A DNA stretch of 64,000 nucleotides from Labilibacter marinus (GTDB lineage Bacteria > Bacteroidota > Bacteroidia > Bacteroidales > Marinilabiliaceae). Below the pieces are notes generated by a model. It worked only from the letters and a program-made list of their open reading frames with translations, was not told where the DNA came from and did not search any database. Within the stretch, counting starts at the first letter, position 1, and each line of letters begins with the position of its first letter. The position numbers and the translations under genes were made by a program. Shown one piece after another: positions 6,973 through 15,479 of this stretch. The DNA lies in assembly GCF_001659685.2 (NCBI RefSeq), contig NZ_LXYE02000049.1:1-64000 (forward strand), given 5' to 3'.

Positions 6973-8148
6973 CTAATCTAATACTTCAATCTCTATGAGT
7001 TCGCAACTAACATCGTTTCTATGTATTCCCTTAACCTTAAACAGGGCATTGAAATGGTTAGAATTAGAAGGTAGTTGTTGGTAAAAAGCTTTGAGCCACT
7101 TTTTGTTGGTGAAATTTTTGAGCGTGGCAATAACCCCTATGTCGTTGTTTGAAATAAAATATAAGGTGCTTTTATCCTTATTTAAGGAATGATAAGATAC
7201 CATAGCATATTCTACAGTATTGTTGGTATTAAAGGAAGTATTGTATTTTTTTTCGATACCATTCTTCGCATACTTAAACCCATCACCAAAAGTACTAAAT
7301 ACCTTACTATCTTTTAGAAACAGTGATTTAGAAACATTCATGGTTTTATACTGGCCCACAAAGATAATGTTGTGACTTTGATTGTCTTCATATTTTAATT
7401 TACTTTCAAATTGAAGCTTAAAATCGCTATTATTCGTATAAAACCAATGGCTTAACATCTTTATAGTAATTGGAGCCATTTTTGACATCATGGTGTAGTC
7501 GGCTGGTTTAATTAGAATATCAGGGTTTTCCTGCGTGTAGTTAATAAACTCGTTGTGACTATTGATTTTAGGATAAGTAACGCCATACATTTTGTCATCC
7601 CACACTTTACCAAAAACCATAAACTGGTCAGAAACAATAACCATATTTTCGGCCTGATTTTTAAAGTAATTTTCCCAGATAGGGCTTGGTTTAGAAATGA
7701 AGAATTTAGTAGATACAATGGCTATTACTGAAATTAGCAAAACTCCAACAAAGAGCTTTATATGTTTTACTGGAATAGTTATGGTTTCTGATTGGCTCTT
7801 TTTTAGTTTTTTATGTTTGCTAGGCGATATAAAACTGACATGATAACTTCCTTTTTCGATATGAAATATAATGGCTTCGTTTGTTTCTACTTCATCATAG
7901 TATAAGTGTAATTTACCACGTAATTTATGCATGTACGAACGAACTGTGCTATTGCTCTTATTAATAGAATAGTCAATCCCATACAGTTCGCTGCCAATTT
8001 TTATCTCATTTAAGTCTTCCTTATCAAGCGTTTTAATAACTAAGTATTTCAGTAATTCAATTAGAGCAGGAGAATTCATAAAAAGCTTATGAGTACAAAT
8101 ATGATTTAATGCCTCCTCAATATTCTTATTTTCCATCACCTTATTCAT
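6973..8148 (-). CDS. Membrane-tethered winged-helix regulator with extracytoplasmic sensor domain
   Basis: A 391-residue one-component regulator of ToxR/CadC-like topology. The N-terminal DNA-binding domain (about residues 45-108) carries the pattern IGSELYGIDYSINKSNSTVR, then a basic recognition helix (SYMHKLRGKLHLYY) and a wing ending KGSYHVSFI, as in OmpR-type C-terminal winged helices. A single membrane helix lies at about 130-151, and a 240-residue extracytoplasmic domain of unknown family follows. I start at the ATG at 8148, not the upstream 8202, because a -7 promoter box sits at 8154-8161, inside the longer version. It lies between the GH43 gene and the divergent GH29-GH20-NagB genes and probably senses a glycan outside and controls one or both sets. 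The sensed ligand is unknown. Confidence 0.68.
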   Translation of the reverse strand: MNKVMENKNIEEALNHICTHKLFMNSPALIELLKYLVIKTLDKEDLNEIKIGSELYGIDYSINKSNSTVRSYMHKLRGKLHLYYDEVETNEAIIFHIEKGSYHVSFISPSKHKKLKKSQSETITIPVKHIKLFVGVLLISVIAIVSTKFFISKPSPIWENYFKNQAENMVIVSDQFMVFGKVWDDKMYGVTYPKINSHNEFINYTQENPDILIKPADYTMMSKMAPITIKMLSHWFYTNNSDFKLQFESKLKYEDNQSHNIIFVGQYKTMNVSKSLFLKDSKVFSTFGDGFKYAKNGIEKKYNTSFNTNNTVEYAMVSYHSLNKDKSTLYFISNNDIGVIATLKNFTNKKWLKAFYQQLPSNSNHFNALFKVKGIHRNDVSCELIEIEVLD

Positions 8149-8153
8149 AGTCA

Positions 8154-8161
8154 CAAAAATA
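8154..8161 (-). promoter_or_regulatory. -7 promoter box, leaderless geometry
   Basis: The minus strand reads TATTTTTG-TGACT-ATG, an exact match to the Bacteroidota TAnnTTTG box 5 nt before the start codon. No clear -33 TTTG was found. The position implies a transcript starting at or next to the ATG. Confidence 0.42.
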
Positions 8162-8361
8162 AGAGAAATATCAATATAAATTAGTTTACTTGTTATAATC
8201 ATTACCTTATATGATAGGTTCAGATAATGTGTGTGTTACGCACTTGTTTTAACAGTTAATAGAACGTTGCAATAGCCGTTTTATAACACGAAACTATAGT
8301 TGTTTTTTGATACGCCACATTAGATACCATACTATTGTGTAAAACATTAAAAGCGGTAAAA

Positions 8362-9849
8362 ATGAAGCATGTTCTATTCATCTACCTCGTTTTATTAATG
8401 ACGAATGGTTTATTGGCACAAAAAAAAATATACAAAGAAAACTGGGAATCTCTTTCAGTACACAACGAATCACCAGAGTGGTTTTCTGATGCTAAACTGG
8501 GTATTTATTTCCATTGGGGTGTTATATCCGTGCCTGCATTTAGAACAGAATGGTATCCGTATTTTATGTACAGAGATACAAAAGAAAGAAAACATCACAT
8601 TCAAACTTACGGAGAATTATCTAAGTTCAACTATCACGATTTTATTCCAATGTTCAAAGCTGAGAAGTTTGATGCGGACGAATGGGCACAACTATTTAAA
8701 GATGCAGGAGCTAAGTTTGCAGGCCCCTGTGCACAACACCACGATGGTTTTGCTATGTGGGATAGTGAAGTAAATCCTTGGAATGCTGCTGATAAAGGTC
8801 CCCAGAAAGACATCACAGGATATTTGGAGAAAGCGATTAAAGGTAACGATATGAAATTCATAACAACCTTTCATCACGCCCGTAATTTACAACGTCATGG
8901 AGGTGATACTGCAAAGTTTGCTACCTACCATAGTCACTTTGCTCATGTTCCAGGAACCGCAACAGCATCAACAGACCCTGAGCTGGCTAAACTATACGGA
9001 AATATGCCCGCTGATGAGTTTCATGAGTATTGGTTTGCCCAAATAAAAGAAGTAATAGACCAATATTCACCTGATATTGTTTGGTTTGATGTTTGGCTTA
9101 AGCTCATACCGGTAGAGTATCGCAAAAAATTTGCTGCATACTATTTAAATGCAGCAAAAAAAACGAATCAAGATGTGGTAATTGCCTATAAACAAGCTGC
9201 TATTCCTAAAACCGTTGGGGTGCTCGATATCGAACAAGGAGGCAAAAAAGATTTATCTGAAACGGTGTGGTTAACCGATGTAACCCTAACCCACAAATCA
9301 TGGAGCCATGTGGAGGGCGACAGTTATTACTCACCTGAACTTCTTATAAGAAACTTTATAGATGTTTGGAGCAAGAACGGTGTGGTTCTTTTAAATATAG
9401 CGCCACGAGCAGATGGTGTTATAAATAAGGAGCAACGCGATATTTTAATTCGCATTGGGCAATGGATGAAAAAAAATAGTGAAGCAGTATATGAAACTCG
9501 CCCATTTACCACCAATGGTTTTGGATATGCTAAAGCTGTCGATGGTACACATGGCGGGCAATCGATTAGGGTTCAGTATACCCCAAATGATGGTCGCTTT
9601 ATGGTGTCAAAAGATGGGAAGAATTTATATCTGTTTTTACTCGGCAAACCAAAACCTGGTACCGAGATTAAAATAAAAAAACTTGGCAAGCATTTATATT
9701 ATCCCGATGAAGGATTAAGTAAGATCACACACCTAGGTTCAAATGCAGATGTTAAATGGCATTTTGAGGACAGGCATTTTGTATTAACTATTCCGGATGC
9801 CGAAATGGATGATATTGCCAACGTATTTCGCATGACACTTAACAAATAA
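8362..9849 (+). CDS. Alpha-L-fucosidase, family GH29
   Basis: Retaining alpha-L-fucosidase of 495 residues, the usual GH29 length. A signal peptide spans residues 1-19 (cleavage near LLAQ), so it acts in the periplasm or beyond. Family landmarks are FHWGVISVPAF near residue 50, QHHDGFAMWDS near 125-134, FHHAR near 170 and the nucleophile Asp243 in SPDIVWFDVW. A C-terminal beta-sandwich starts near residue 385. Start is ATG 8362; an in-frame TTG at 8335 would spoil the signal peptide. It is first of a three-gene run with 10-nt and 1-nt gaps to the GH20 and NagB-like genes, pointing to stepwise removal of fucose and then N-acetylhexosamine from a fucosylated glycan. Linkage specificity is not readable. 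Confidence 0.9.
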   Translation: MKHVLFIYLVLLMTNGLLAQKKIYKENWESLSVHNESPEWFSDAKLGIYFHWGVISVPAFRTEWYPYFMYRDTKERKHHIQTYGELSKFNYHDFIPMFKAEKFDADEWAQLFKDAGAKFAGPCAQHHDGFAMWDSEVNPWNAADKGPQKDITGYLEKAIKGNDMKFITTFHHARNLQRHGGDTAKFATYHSHFAHVPGTATASTDPELAKLYGNMPADEFHEYWFAQIKEVIDQYSPDIVWFDVWLKLIPVEYRKKFAAYYLNAAKKTNQDVVIAYKQAAIPKTVGVLDIEQGGKKDLSETVWLTDVTLTHKSWSHVEGDSYYSPELLIRNFIDVWSKNGVVLLNIAPRADGVINKEQRDILIRIGQWMKKNSEAVYETRPFTTNGFGYAKAVDGTHGGQSIRVQYTPNDGRFMVSKDGKNLYLFLLGKPKPGTEIKIKKLGKHLYYPDEGLSKITHLGSNADVKWHFEDRHFVLTIPDAEMDDIANVFRMTLNK

Positions 9850-9859
9850 AGAGGTAAAA

Positions 9860-11401
9860 ATGAAAATAGTATTCATAGTACTTAGTGTGCTTATCTTATT
9901 GGTTTCATGTGATAACACAACGAAAATAAAGGATGAAGCAAACGATGTTTCAATTCTTCCACAACCAAAGCATCTTCAAGTAGCGCAAAAAAAAGTTGTA
10001 TTATCAACGGATAGTAAATTCTATTCACCTCATGCCGAGGTATATCCTCTGCTAGAATTACTATCTTCAGAAATTGAGTTGGTCACAGGGATTGGTTTGG
10101 CAACAACAACGTCAAAAAATAATGAAGCTGATATTGTTTTTAAAATGGACACTTCATTAATGCGCTCAGAATACCACATTGATATTAACGAAATAGTTAT
10201 GGTTTCAGGAGGAAGCTATACCGCTCTGGTTTATGCCAAAAATACCTTGTTGCATATGGTCAAGATGAGTGAAAACTCAGTGGTATTCCCAATCGTAGAA
10301 ATAAGGGATAGTCCGGATGCAGCATATCGGGGTTTAATGATTGATTTAGCTAGGAAATGGCACGATGTAGGCACAATCAAAAAAATAATTAATCTGGCTG
10401 CTTATTATAAAATCGGATTTCTACAATTGCATTTTACCGATAATCAATCTTATACGCTTCCTTCAAAAAAGTACCCTAAGTTATCTACCGCCGAAAAACA
10501 TTATAGTTATGCAGAATTGGAGGAACTTGAAGCTTACTCACAATTAAGAGGAGTCACCATCATTCCTGAAATTGATGTACCAGGTCATTCTAAACAGTTT
10601 ACTAAAAAGTATGGGGAGATATTTGCCATAGAAAGCGATGAGAACAACCCATCGATTGTTAATATGGGTAAAGAAGAAGTTTATGAAGCGCTTGATGTTC
10701 TTATAGGTGAAACTCTATCGGTCTTTAAGTCTACACCTTATTTTCATATAGGAGGTGACGAAGCTAAGTTTAATGGCCTTATGGACGACCCAGATGTTCG
10801 GAAATATATGGTGAAAAATAAATTGGATATAGATGTTCATGAATTATTTAATCACTTTATAAACAGGATGAATTCCATAGTAAAAAAATATAATAAACAA
10901 ATGTGCGTGTGGGAAGGATTCGGACCTGATGCAAATATTGAAATTTCTAAAGATATTATTGTATTTCCATTTGAAACAAATCGTTATCTTCCAACTGAAT
11001 TAATAAACGATGGTTATACGCTTGTTAATGTGTCGTGGAAACCTCTTTATGTGGTTAATGAAAAGAAATGGGAACCAAAGACTATTTATGACTGGAATAT
11101 GTGGCGCTGGGAAAACTGGTGGGATAAGGCTCCGTCCTTCGAACCCATTCAAGCCTCTAAATCAGATTTAGTTATAGGTGCTCAAATGTGTGCATGGGAA
11201 CAGGCGCAGGAGGATGAAATTCCAAGCCTAAGAAAACGTCTTCCAGCCTTTGTTGAGAGAATCTGGAATACAGAAGAGAAAATATCCTATGATGAGCTAA
11301 TGAAAAGAATGCTTTTCTTAGATAAGCGCCTTTCCATTCTTATTAATGATGATAGACAGGACACCTTATTGATAGGGCATAACTATGAAAAAATAAAATA
11401 G
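9860..11401 (+). CDS. Beta-N-acetylhexosaminidase lipoprotein, family GH20
   Basis: A 513-residue exo-beta-N-acetylhexosaminidase. The N-terminus MKIVFIVLSVLILLVSC is a lipoprotein signal with the lipid-bearing Cys17. Residues about 30-150 form the GH20 N-terminal domain, starting SILPQPKHLQ. The catalytic barrel follows, with RGLMIDLARKWHD near 157, IPEIDVPGHS near 235 and the substrate-assisted catalytic pair Asp300-Glu301 in HIGGDEAKFNG. The barrel aromatics expected to wrap the acetamido group are present (WEGF and WRWENWW regions). Membrane-anchored, periplasmic or surface. It lies 10 nt after the fucosidase and 1 nt before the NagB-like gene, so it probably frees GlcNAc or GalNAc after defucosylation. 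Confidence 0.9.
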   Translation: MKIVFIVLSVLILLVSCDNTTKIKDEANDVSILPQPKHLQVAQKKVVLSTDSKFYSPHAEVYPLLELLSSEIELVTGIGLATTTSKNNEADIVFKMDTSLMRSEYHIDINEIVMVSGGSYTALVYAKNTLLHMVKMSENSVVFPIVEIRDSPDAAYRGLMIDLARKWHDVGTIKKIINLAAYYKIGFLQLHFTDNQSYTLPSKKYPKLSTAEKHYSYAELEELEAYSQLRGVTIIPEIDVPGHSKQFTKKYGEIFAIESDENNPSIVNMGKEEVYEALDVLIGETLSVFKSTPYFHIGGDEAKFNGLMDDPDVRKYMVKNKLDIDVHELFNHFINRMNSIVKKYNKQMCVWEGFGPDANIEISKDIIVFPFETNRYLPTELINDGYTLVNVSWKPLYVVNEKKWEPKTIYDWNMWRWENWWDKAPSFEPIQASKSDLVIGAQMCAWEQAQEDEIPSLRKRLPAFVERIWNTEEKISYDELMKRMLFLDKRLSILINDDRQDTLLIGHNYEKIK

Positions 11402-11402
11402 A

Positions 11403-13721
11403 ATGATAAATAACGGTTTCTCCGAAGTCGAGAAAGTATATATTCAAAAGGCAGGAATTGAAAAAAATTCCACCGCTATACCATACATTACAGTGGATAA
11501 TTTTCCTCAGTTGGGAATGTTTGCTGCATTGAGGTTTTTGGAGTGGGTTGCTGAAAATCCTGAAGGCGTAACTAGTTTGCCTACGGGTAAAACACCAGAG
11601 TATTTTATACGTTGGACGCAATTTTTGTTGGAGAACTGGAATAATGCAAACGGAAAGAAAATAAGAGAGGAGAATGGCTTAAAGGTGGAAAAGAAGCCCG
11701 ATTTGAGCAAATTGCATTTTATTCAAATCGATGAGTTTTACCCGATAAGTTCGAATCAAAAAAATAGCTTCTACCATTATGTCAATGAATATTACATCAA
11801 AGGATTTGGCTTAAGCATAGATAATGCATTACTCATCAATTGTGATGAGATAGCGTTGGCAGAAGGAAAGACTTTTGCGGAGGTATTTCCTGATAGTATT
11901 GTAGACCTTTCGTTGCGCTATAGAGAAGCCAAAACAAAGCAAGAGAAAGAACAGCAGCAGTCCATTTTTATGATTGATGACTGGTGTGTGAATTATGAGC
12001 GTCAAATCCGGGAAAAAGGAGGAATAGGCTTTTTTCTTGGAGGAATAGGCCCTGATGGTCACATTGCTTTTAATACCCGTGGCTCTGACCATTTTTCAAC
12101 TACTCGCCTGACTAAAACTAACTTTGAAACACAAGCACAAGCTGCTGGTGATTTAGGAGGCATTGAGGTGTCCAAAAATCGTTTGGTTATAACCATCGGT
12201 TTGGGGTCAATTACCTACAATAAGGATGCTGTCGCGTTGATATTTGCTGCAGGAGAAGCCAAAGCACCTGTAGTTAAAAATGCTTTGGAGAGTAAACCGT
12301 CTGTTTTGTATCCTGCCACGGCACTACAAAATCTGCCCAACAGTAGGTTTTATATTACAAAAAGTTCGAGTGTTAAACTGAACGACAGTATTGAAGCTTA
12401 TTATAGAACAGGGGAGTGGACACAAGAAAAAACAGAAAGAGCCATTATTGACTTGTGTAAACGAATGAATAAGTATGGTCCAAAATTGGAGCTTTCTGAT
12501 TTAAAATTAGATATGTATTGTCGTTTGATACCTAACTTATCAATAGATACTGTACAAGAAGTTATTGAATCGGTTCAGGCCAAAATATACAAAGGCTTAA
12601 AGCCAGAAAAGAATCAGGTTTTCTATCATACAGGTCCACATCACGATGATATTCAATTGGGAATTCAGCCACATGTAAACAGAACGTTGAGGGAGACATC
12701 CAATAAGTCCATCTTTTCAGTACTTACCTCTGGCTTTACAGCAGTAACCAATGGTTTTGTTATAGATATTCTTAATTCTACAAAAAAGCTTTTAAATCAG
12801 GGTAGGATTCAAATGATTGAATATGCTGACTTTTATGAATCGGGTTATCTATTTAAATGGGATAAAGATGTTTATCATTTCTTGTTGAATGTAGCATCTG
12901 AAGAACCATTGGAAAAAGTGAGAGGACTTTGTCATAGGGTGGTTAGGGCTACTGTGCAAATATGGGAGGTAAAGGATAGTGAGCACTTAAGAAATACCAT
13001 CAACGCCATTCTTTCCAATATTAGAGATAGCTACGACGGACAAAAAAATCCACCTAACATACAGAAGTTAAAAGGAATGATTCGTGAGTTTGAGGAAGAG
13101 TTGGTTTGGGCTCATTCGGGTGTTCAGGTTAAAAACGTTCGACACCTTCGTTTGGGTTTTTATACAGGCGATATTTTTACTGAGCAACCCAACAGAGAGC
13201 GTGATGTGGCTCCTATTCTTGAAGAATTTAGAAAAGAAAAGCCAAGTGTCATTAGTTTGGCTTTAGATCCAGAGGGGAGTGGTCCTGATACTCATTATAA
13301 AGTACTACAGGCTATAGCCGAAGCTATTCGGGCTTGGAGCAAAGAAGAGGATTTGAGTCATTTGAGAATTTGGGGTTATAGGAATGTATGGTTTAAGTTT
13401 GCTCCTTCTGATGTTAATGTAATGGTGCCAGTTAGTTTGAATGCCATGGATGTTTTGGACAAATCATTTAGCGATTGTTACCTGAGTCAAGTAAATGCTT
13501 CATTTCCAAGTTACGAACTGGATGGAAAGTTTAGCACCTTAGCAAAAAATATATGGGTAGAACAACTAGATAATATTCAGTACCTCTTAGGAAAAGAGTT
13601 CTTTTATACCAATGCAAATCAAAGCATAAGAGCTAGTCATGGTTTAATTTTCTTTAAAGAAATGAATGTACAAGAGTTTCTGTTGCATGCTCGTGAACTG
13701 GAAAAATCAATGGAAGGGTAA
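11403..13721 (+). CDS. Glucosamine-6-phosphate deaminase-like (NagB) / PIG-L (LmbE) fusion protein
   Basis: A 772-residue cytoplasmic fusion. Residues about 30-325 are a NagB/6-phosphogluconolactonase domain with PTGKTPEYF near 60, QIDEFYP near 108 and the ring-opening motif LGGIGPDGHIAFN near 212-224 (His220). Residues about 400-770 match the PIG-L/LmbE deacetylase fold, beginning FYHTGPHHDDIQLG near 407-420 with the His-x-x-Asp-Asp metal motif. The two activities would deacetylate an amino sugar and deaminate glucosamine-6-phosphate, feeding GlcNAc from the neighbouring GH20 into glycolysis. The architecture is known in Bacteroidota, where some members are described only as NagB-like; activity of either half is not proven. 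No NagA or GlcNAc kinase is nearby. A hairpin with a T-run overlaps its stop. Confidence 0.82.
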   Translation: MINNGFSEVEKVYIQKAGIEKNSTAIPYITVDNFPQLGMFAALRFLEWVAENPEGVTSLPTGKTPEYFIRWTQFLLENWNNANGKKIREENGLKVEKKPDLSKLHFIQIDEFYPISSNQKNSFYHYVNEYYIKGFGLSIDNALLINCDEIALAEGKTFAEVFPDSIVDLSLRYREAKTKQEKEQQQSIFMIDDWCVNYERQIREKGGIGFFLGGIGPDGHIAFNTRGSDHFSTTRLTKTNFETQAQAAGDLGGIEVSKNRLVITIGLGSITYNKDAVALIFAAGEAKAPVVKNALESKPSVLYPATALQNLPNSRFYITKSSSVKLNDSIEAYYRTGEWTQEKTERAIIDLCKRMNKYGPKLELSDLKLDMYCRLIPNLSIDTVQEVIESVQAKIYKGLKPEKNQVFYHTGPHHDDIQLGIQPHVNRTLRETSNKSIFSVLTSGFTAVTNGFVIDILNSTKKLLNQGRIQMIEYADFYESGYLFKWDKDVYHFLLNVASEEPLEKVRGLCHRVVRATVQIWEVKDSEHLRNTINAILSNIRDSYDGQKNPPNIQKLKGMIREFEEELVWAHSGVQVKNVRHLRLGFYTGDIFTEQPNRERDVAPILEEFRKEKPSVISLALDPEGSGPDTHYKVLQAIAEAIRAWSKEEDLSHLRIWGYRNVWFKFAPSDVNVMVPVSLNAMDVLDKSFSDCYLSQVNASFPSYELDGKFSTLAKNIWVEQLDNIQYLLGKEFFYTNANQSIRASHGLIFFKEMNVQEFLLHARELEKSMEG

Positions 13722-13735
13722 GCTTCCCTGTTTTT
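13712..13735 (+). terminator. Possible intrinsic terminator
   Basis: The hairpin GGAAG / CTTCC with loop GGTAAG spans the stop codon of the NagB-like gene and is followed by CTG and five T. The stem is short (5 bp), so strength is uncertain, but its place at the end of the glycan operon suits a terminator. Confidence 0.4.
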
Positions 13736-13806
13736 AGTGCAGATTTAAAAAATAAATTATCTTAAATTTAATCTCATAAACGCATAGAATCAATATAAAC
13801 TTATAA

Positions 13807-14358
13807 ATGTCAACAGATATTCTAACTCATATACCTGATTTACTAACTAAGCCTCGTAAATTTTTTGCTGAAAATATATTAGGTAAAGAATTAGGCTTAA
13901 GAGATTTATGTTTATTGTGCCTATTGATGTTCCCAACACTTACAATTTTTCATTTGATAGAAAGTAAAACTATATCTAGACTTCAATTTGGTGTAGGTAT
14001 TATAGCATATACAGCTTCGTTCTTAATTGGAACTATTCTATCATTTGTATTTCGAACATATTTCATTACTGCTTTACTTAACAAACTTGGATACAAATTA
14101 GATTATAAAAAGGTGGGAATGGTGGTAGGGGTTGCAATGTTACCAGTTATTGTAATGTTAGTTGTTCAGCTACTTATTCAATCTAATAATTATAATTTCT
14201 TGGTAGTTTATATTGCTAAAATCTGGAGCCTAACTATTATTTTTATTGGAATACATTCTATTTCTAAAGTTCGAATTTCAAAAGCGATTGTAGTGGTTGT
14301 AACATTATTAGGATTTGAAATAATGTTTAAATGTGCAATTGCAGGATTTGGAATATGA
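13807..14358 (+). CDS. Polytopic membrane protein, Yip1-like
   Basis: A 183-residue inner-membrane protein with about five hydrophobic helices (residues about 35-52, 60-85, 100-123, 133-150 and 158-178). The N-terminal segment DLLTKPRKFFAENI, an amphipathic stretch with P-x-x-FF before the first helix, is characteristic of bacterial Yip1-domain proteins. Their function is not defined. It follows the glycan operon after 85 bp and probably has its own transcript. Its stop overlaps the start of a 33-codon frame (ATGA), so a small partner may be coupled to it. Confidence 0.6.
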   Translation: MSTDILTHIPDLLTKPRKFFAENILGKELGLRDLCLLCLLMFPTLTIFHLIESKTISRLQFGVGIIAYTASFLIGTILSFVFRTYFITALLNKLGYKLDYKKVGMVVGVAMLPVIVMLVVQLLIQSNNYNFLVVYIAKIWSLTIIFIGIHSISKVRISKAIVVVVTLLGFEIMFKCAIAGFGI

Positions 14359-14456
14359 CCACCTCGCATAATGATAAAGAAATTGATATTGACGATATTA
14401 CTTATGTTGGATTTGATACCAGCTATGAGAATGAGTTGATTAAAAATATTTTATAA
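14355..14456 (+). CDS. Possible 33-residue acidic peptide, coupled to upstream membrane protein
   Basis: The ATG overlaps the TGA of the membrane-protein gene in the ATGA arrangement typical of translational coupling. The peptide (MTTSHNDKEIDIDDITYVGF...) is acidic, soluble and ends in LIKNIL. It has no recognised family and could be a true small subunit or the first piece of a lost gene. Only the overlap supports it. Confidence 0.3.
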   Translation: MTTSHNDKEIDIDDITYVGFDTSYENELIKNIL

Positions 14457-15130
14457 CAATAAATATTCCTAAATTGGGGGGAATTGGTAAATTTTGAACA
14501 GTAAAGCATTTAATATACAAACTGGCGGTTTGATAGTGAAGTGCCTTAAAATTCTGCATAGCGTATTTTAGAATTGTCTACAAATTATTATCTTATTTTT
14601 TGCCTAATTTCCTCCTTGATACTAACAGCTCATTTTATAATTACTATTTGCCTTTGCTCAGTCCCTGCTTGAAACAGCATTGCAGTTAGTTCATAAAAGT
14701 TACACCTGTTATTCGCAACTATAAGGCAAAGCGTTTGTGTACATTTTGCGAACAGCTTGCGAAGAAGTGCGAAGTCGCCCCGAAGCTTTTGCGAAGCGGT
14801 CCCGAAGAAAAGTCACACAAAATGCGAAAAACAAGCAAAAGTGGAATGAAAATAGCCATTTTTGGTCCTAAAGTGGGATCAAAACCCTCATTTTGGCCTA
14901 AAAAGTGGAATATAGGGGTGTTTTAGGCTAGTTTTGTGTTCTTTTTTTAATGTCTAAAAATGCAATCTATTGCTATGTATATAGTTACAGGTGTGAAAAG
15001 TTACAGTAATATTACTGTAACTTATTTTGCGAATGACTTTCTGTACATTCGTTTATATAAATCCAACAGATATGATAATAAATGGGGAAGATAGGAAACA
15101 GATGGGTGCTCTTATTGCCTGATTTTTGAA
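14457..15130. repeat. Gene-free interval with phased repeats and possible structured RNA
   Basis: No credible protein. From about 14746 to 14812 the motif GCGAA(G) or CCGAA(G) recurs six times at 10-11 nt spacing. A pair of similar blocks follows, TTTTGGTCCTAAAGTGG (about 14859) and TTTTGGCCTAAAAAGTGG (about 14892). ACACAAAA near 14813 can pair with TTTTGTGT near 14932, just before a run of seven T. GTTACACCTGT near 14699 faces ACAGGTGT near 14988. Together these suggest a folded noncoding RNA or a decayed repeat element. I do not recognise a known RNA family. Confidence 0.4.
14998..15023. promoter_or_regulatory. 26-bp perfect palindrome
   Basis: Perfect uninterrupted inverted repeat of 13 bp per arm, centred between 15010 and 15011, with arm AAGTTACAGTAAT. 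With no loop it is more likely a protein-binding site for a dimer or a cruciform than a terminator. It lies about 410 bp before the mapped iorA promoter and 110 bp before a small frame. Confidence 0.45.
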
Positions 15131-15271
15131 ATGAGTGAAAATAATCAGCTGATCAGTTTTGTAAGATGTATATTTACTATAGCAAAAAGAGTAAGGTTGT
15201 TTTCTGATCATTTATTTAATGAAGACAGTTATATATTCAACACCATTTCAGATGTTTTAAAAGAATGTTAA
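15131..15271 (+). CDS. Possible 46-residue small protein upstream of iorA
   Basis: The frame starts ATGAGTGAAAATAATCAG and encodes a small mixed-charge helical peptide (MSENNQLISFVRCIFTIAKR then VRLFSDHLF...) ending KEC. No family is recognised and no coupling to a neighbour is seen. It may be a chance frame in AT-rich DNA. Confidence 0.2.
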   Translation: MSENNQLISFVRCIFTIAKRVRLFSDHLFNEDSYIFNTISDVLKEC

Positions 15272-15409
15272 CGCAAAAGAAGATATTTCTATTCTCGTTA
15301 TAAAATGTTAGATTGTATTTTTAAATGTCTATCAGCACAGTGACTTTATAAAAACTTAATGATTTACGCATAATAATACCGTTGATTTTTAATTAAAGTG
15401 CTATCCGAA

Positions 15410-15440
15410 TTTGTTGCAGACTATAATTTATCTATTTTTG
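15410..15440 (+). promoter_or_regulatory. Promoter of the ior operon
   Basis: TTTG at 15410-15413, a 19-nt spacer and TATTTTTG at 15433-15440 match the Bacteroidota -33/-7 consensus exactly. The start codon of iorA lies 39 nt downstream, giving a leader of about 30 nt. Confidence 0.65.
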
Positions 15441-15479
15441 GCGATTGTTACAAAACATTGATATAAGTCATCTTTTAAT

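Noticed and set aside
8149-8202. Longer N-terminus of the tethered regulator
   Set aside because: The extra 18 residues are hydrophobic ahead of a DNA-binding domain and the -7 promoter box lies inside them.
14735-14926. 63-codon frame with repeated GPK-W motifs
   Set aside because: It starts at TTG and follows the phased DNA repeats; the protein repeats are a by-product of the nucleotide repeats.
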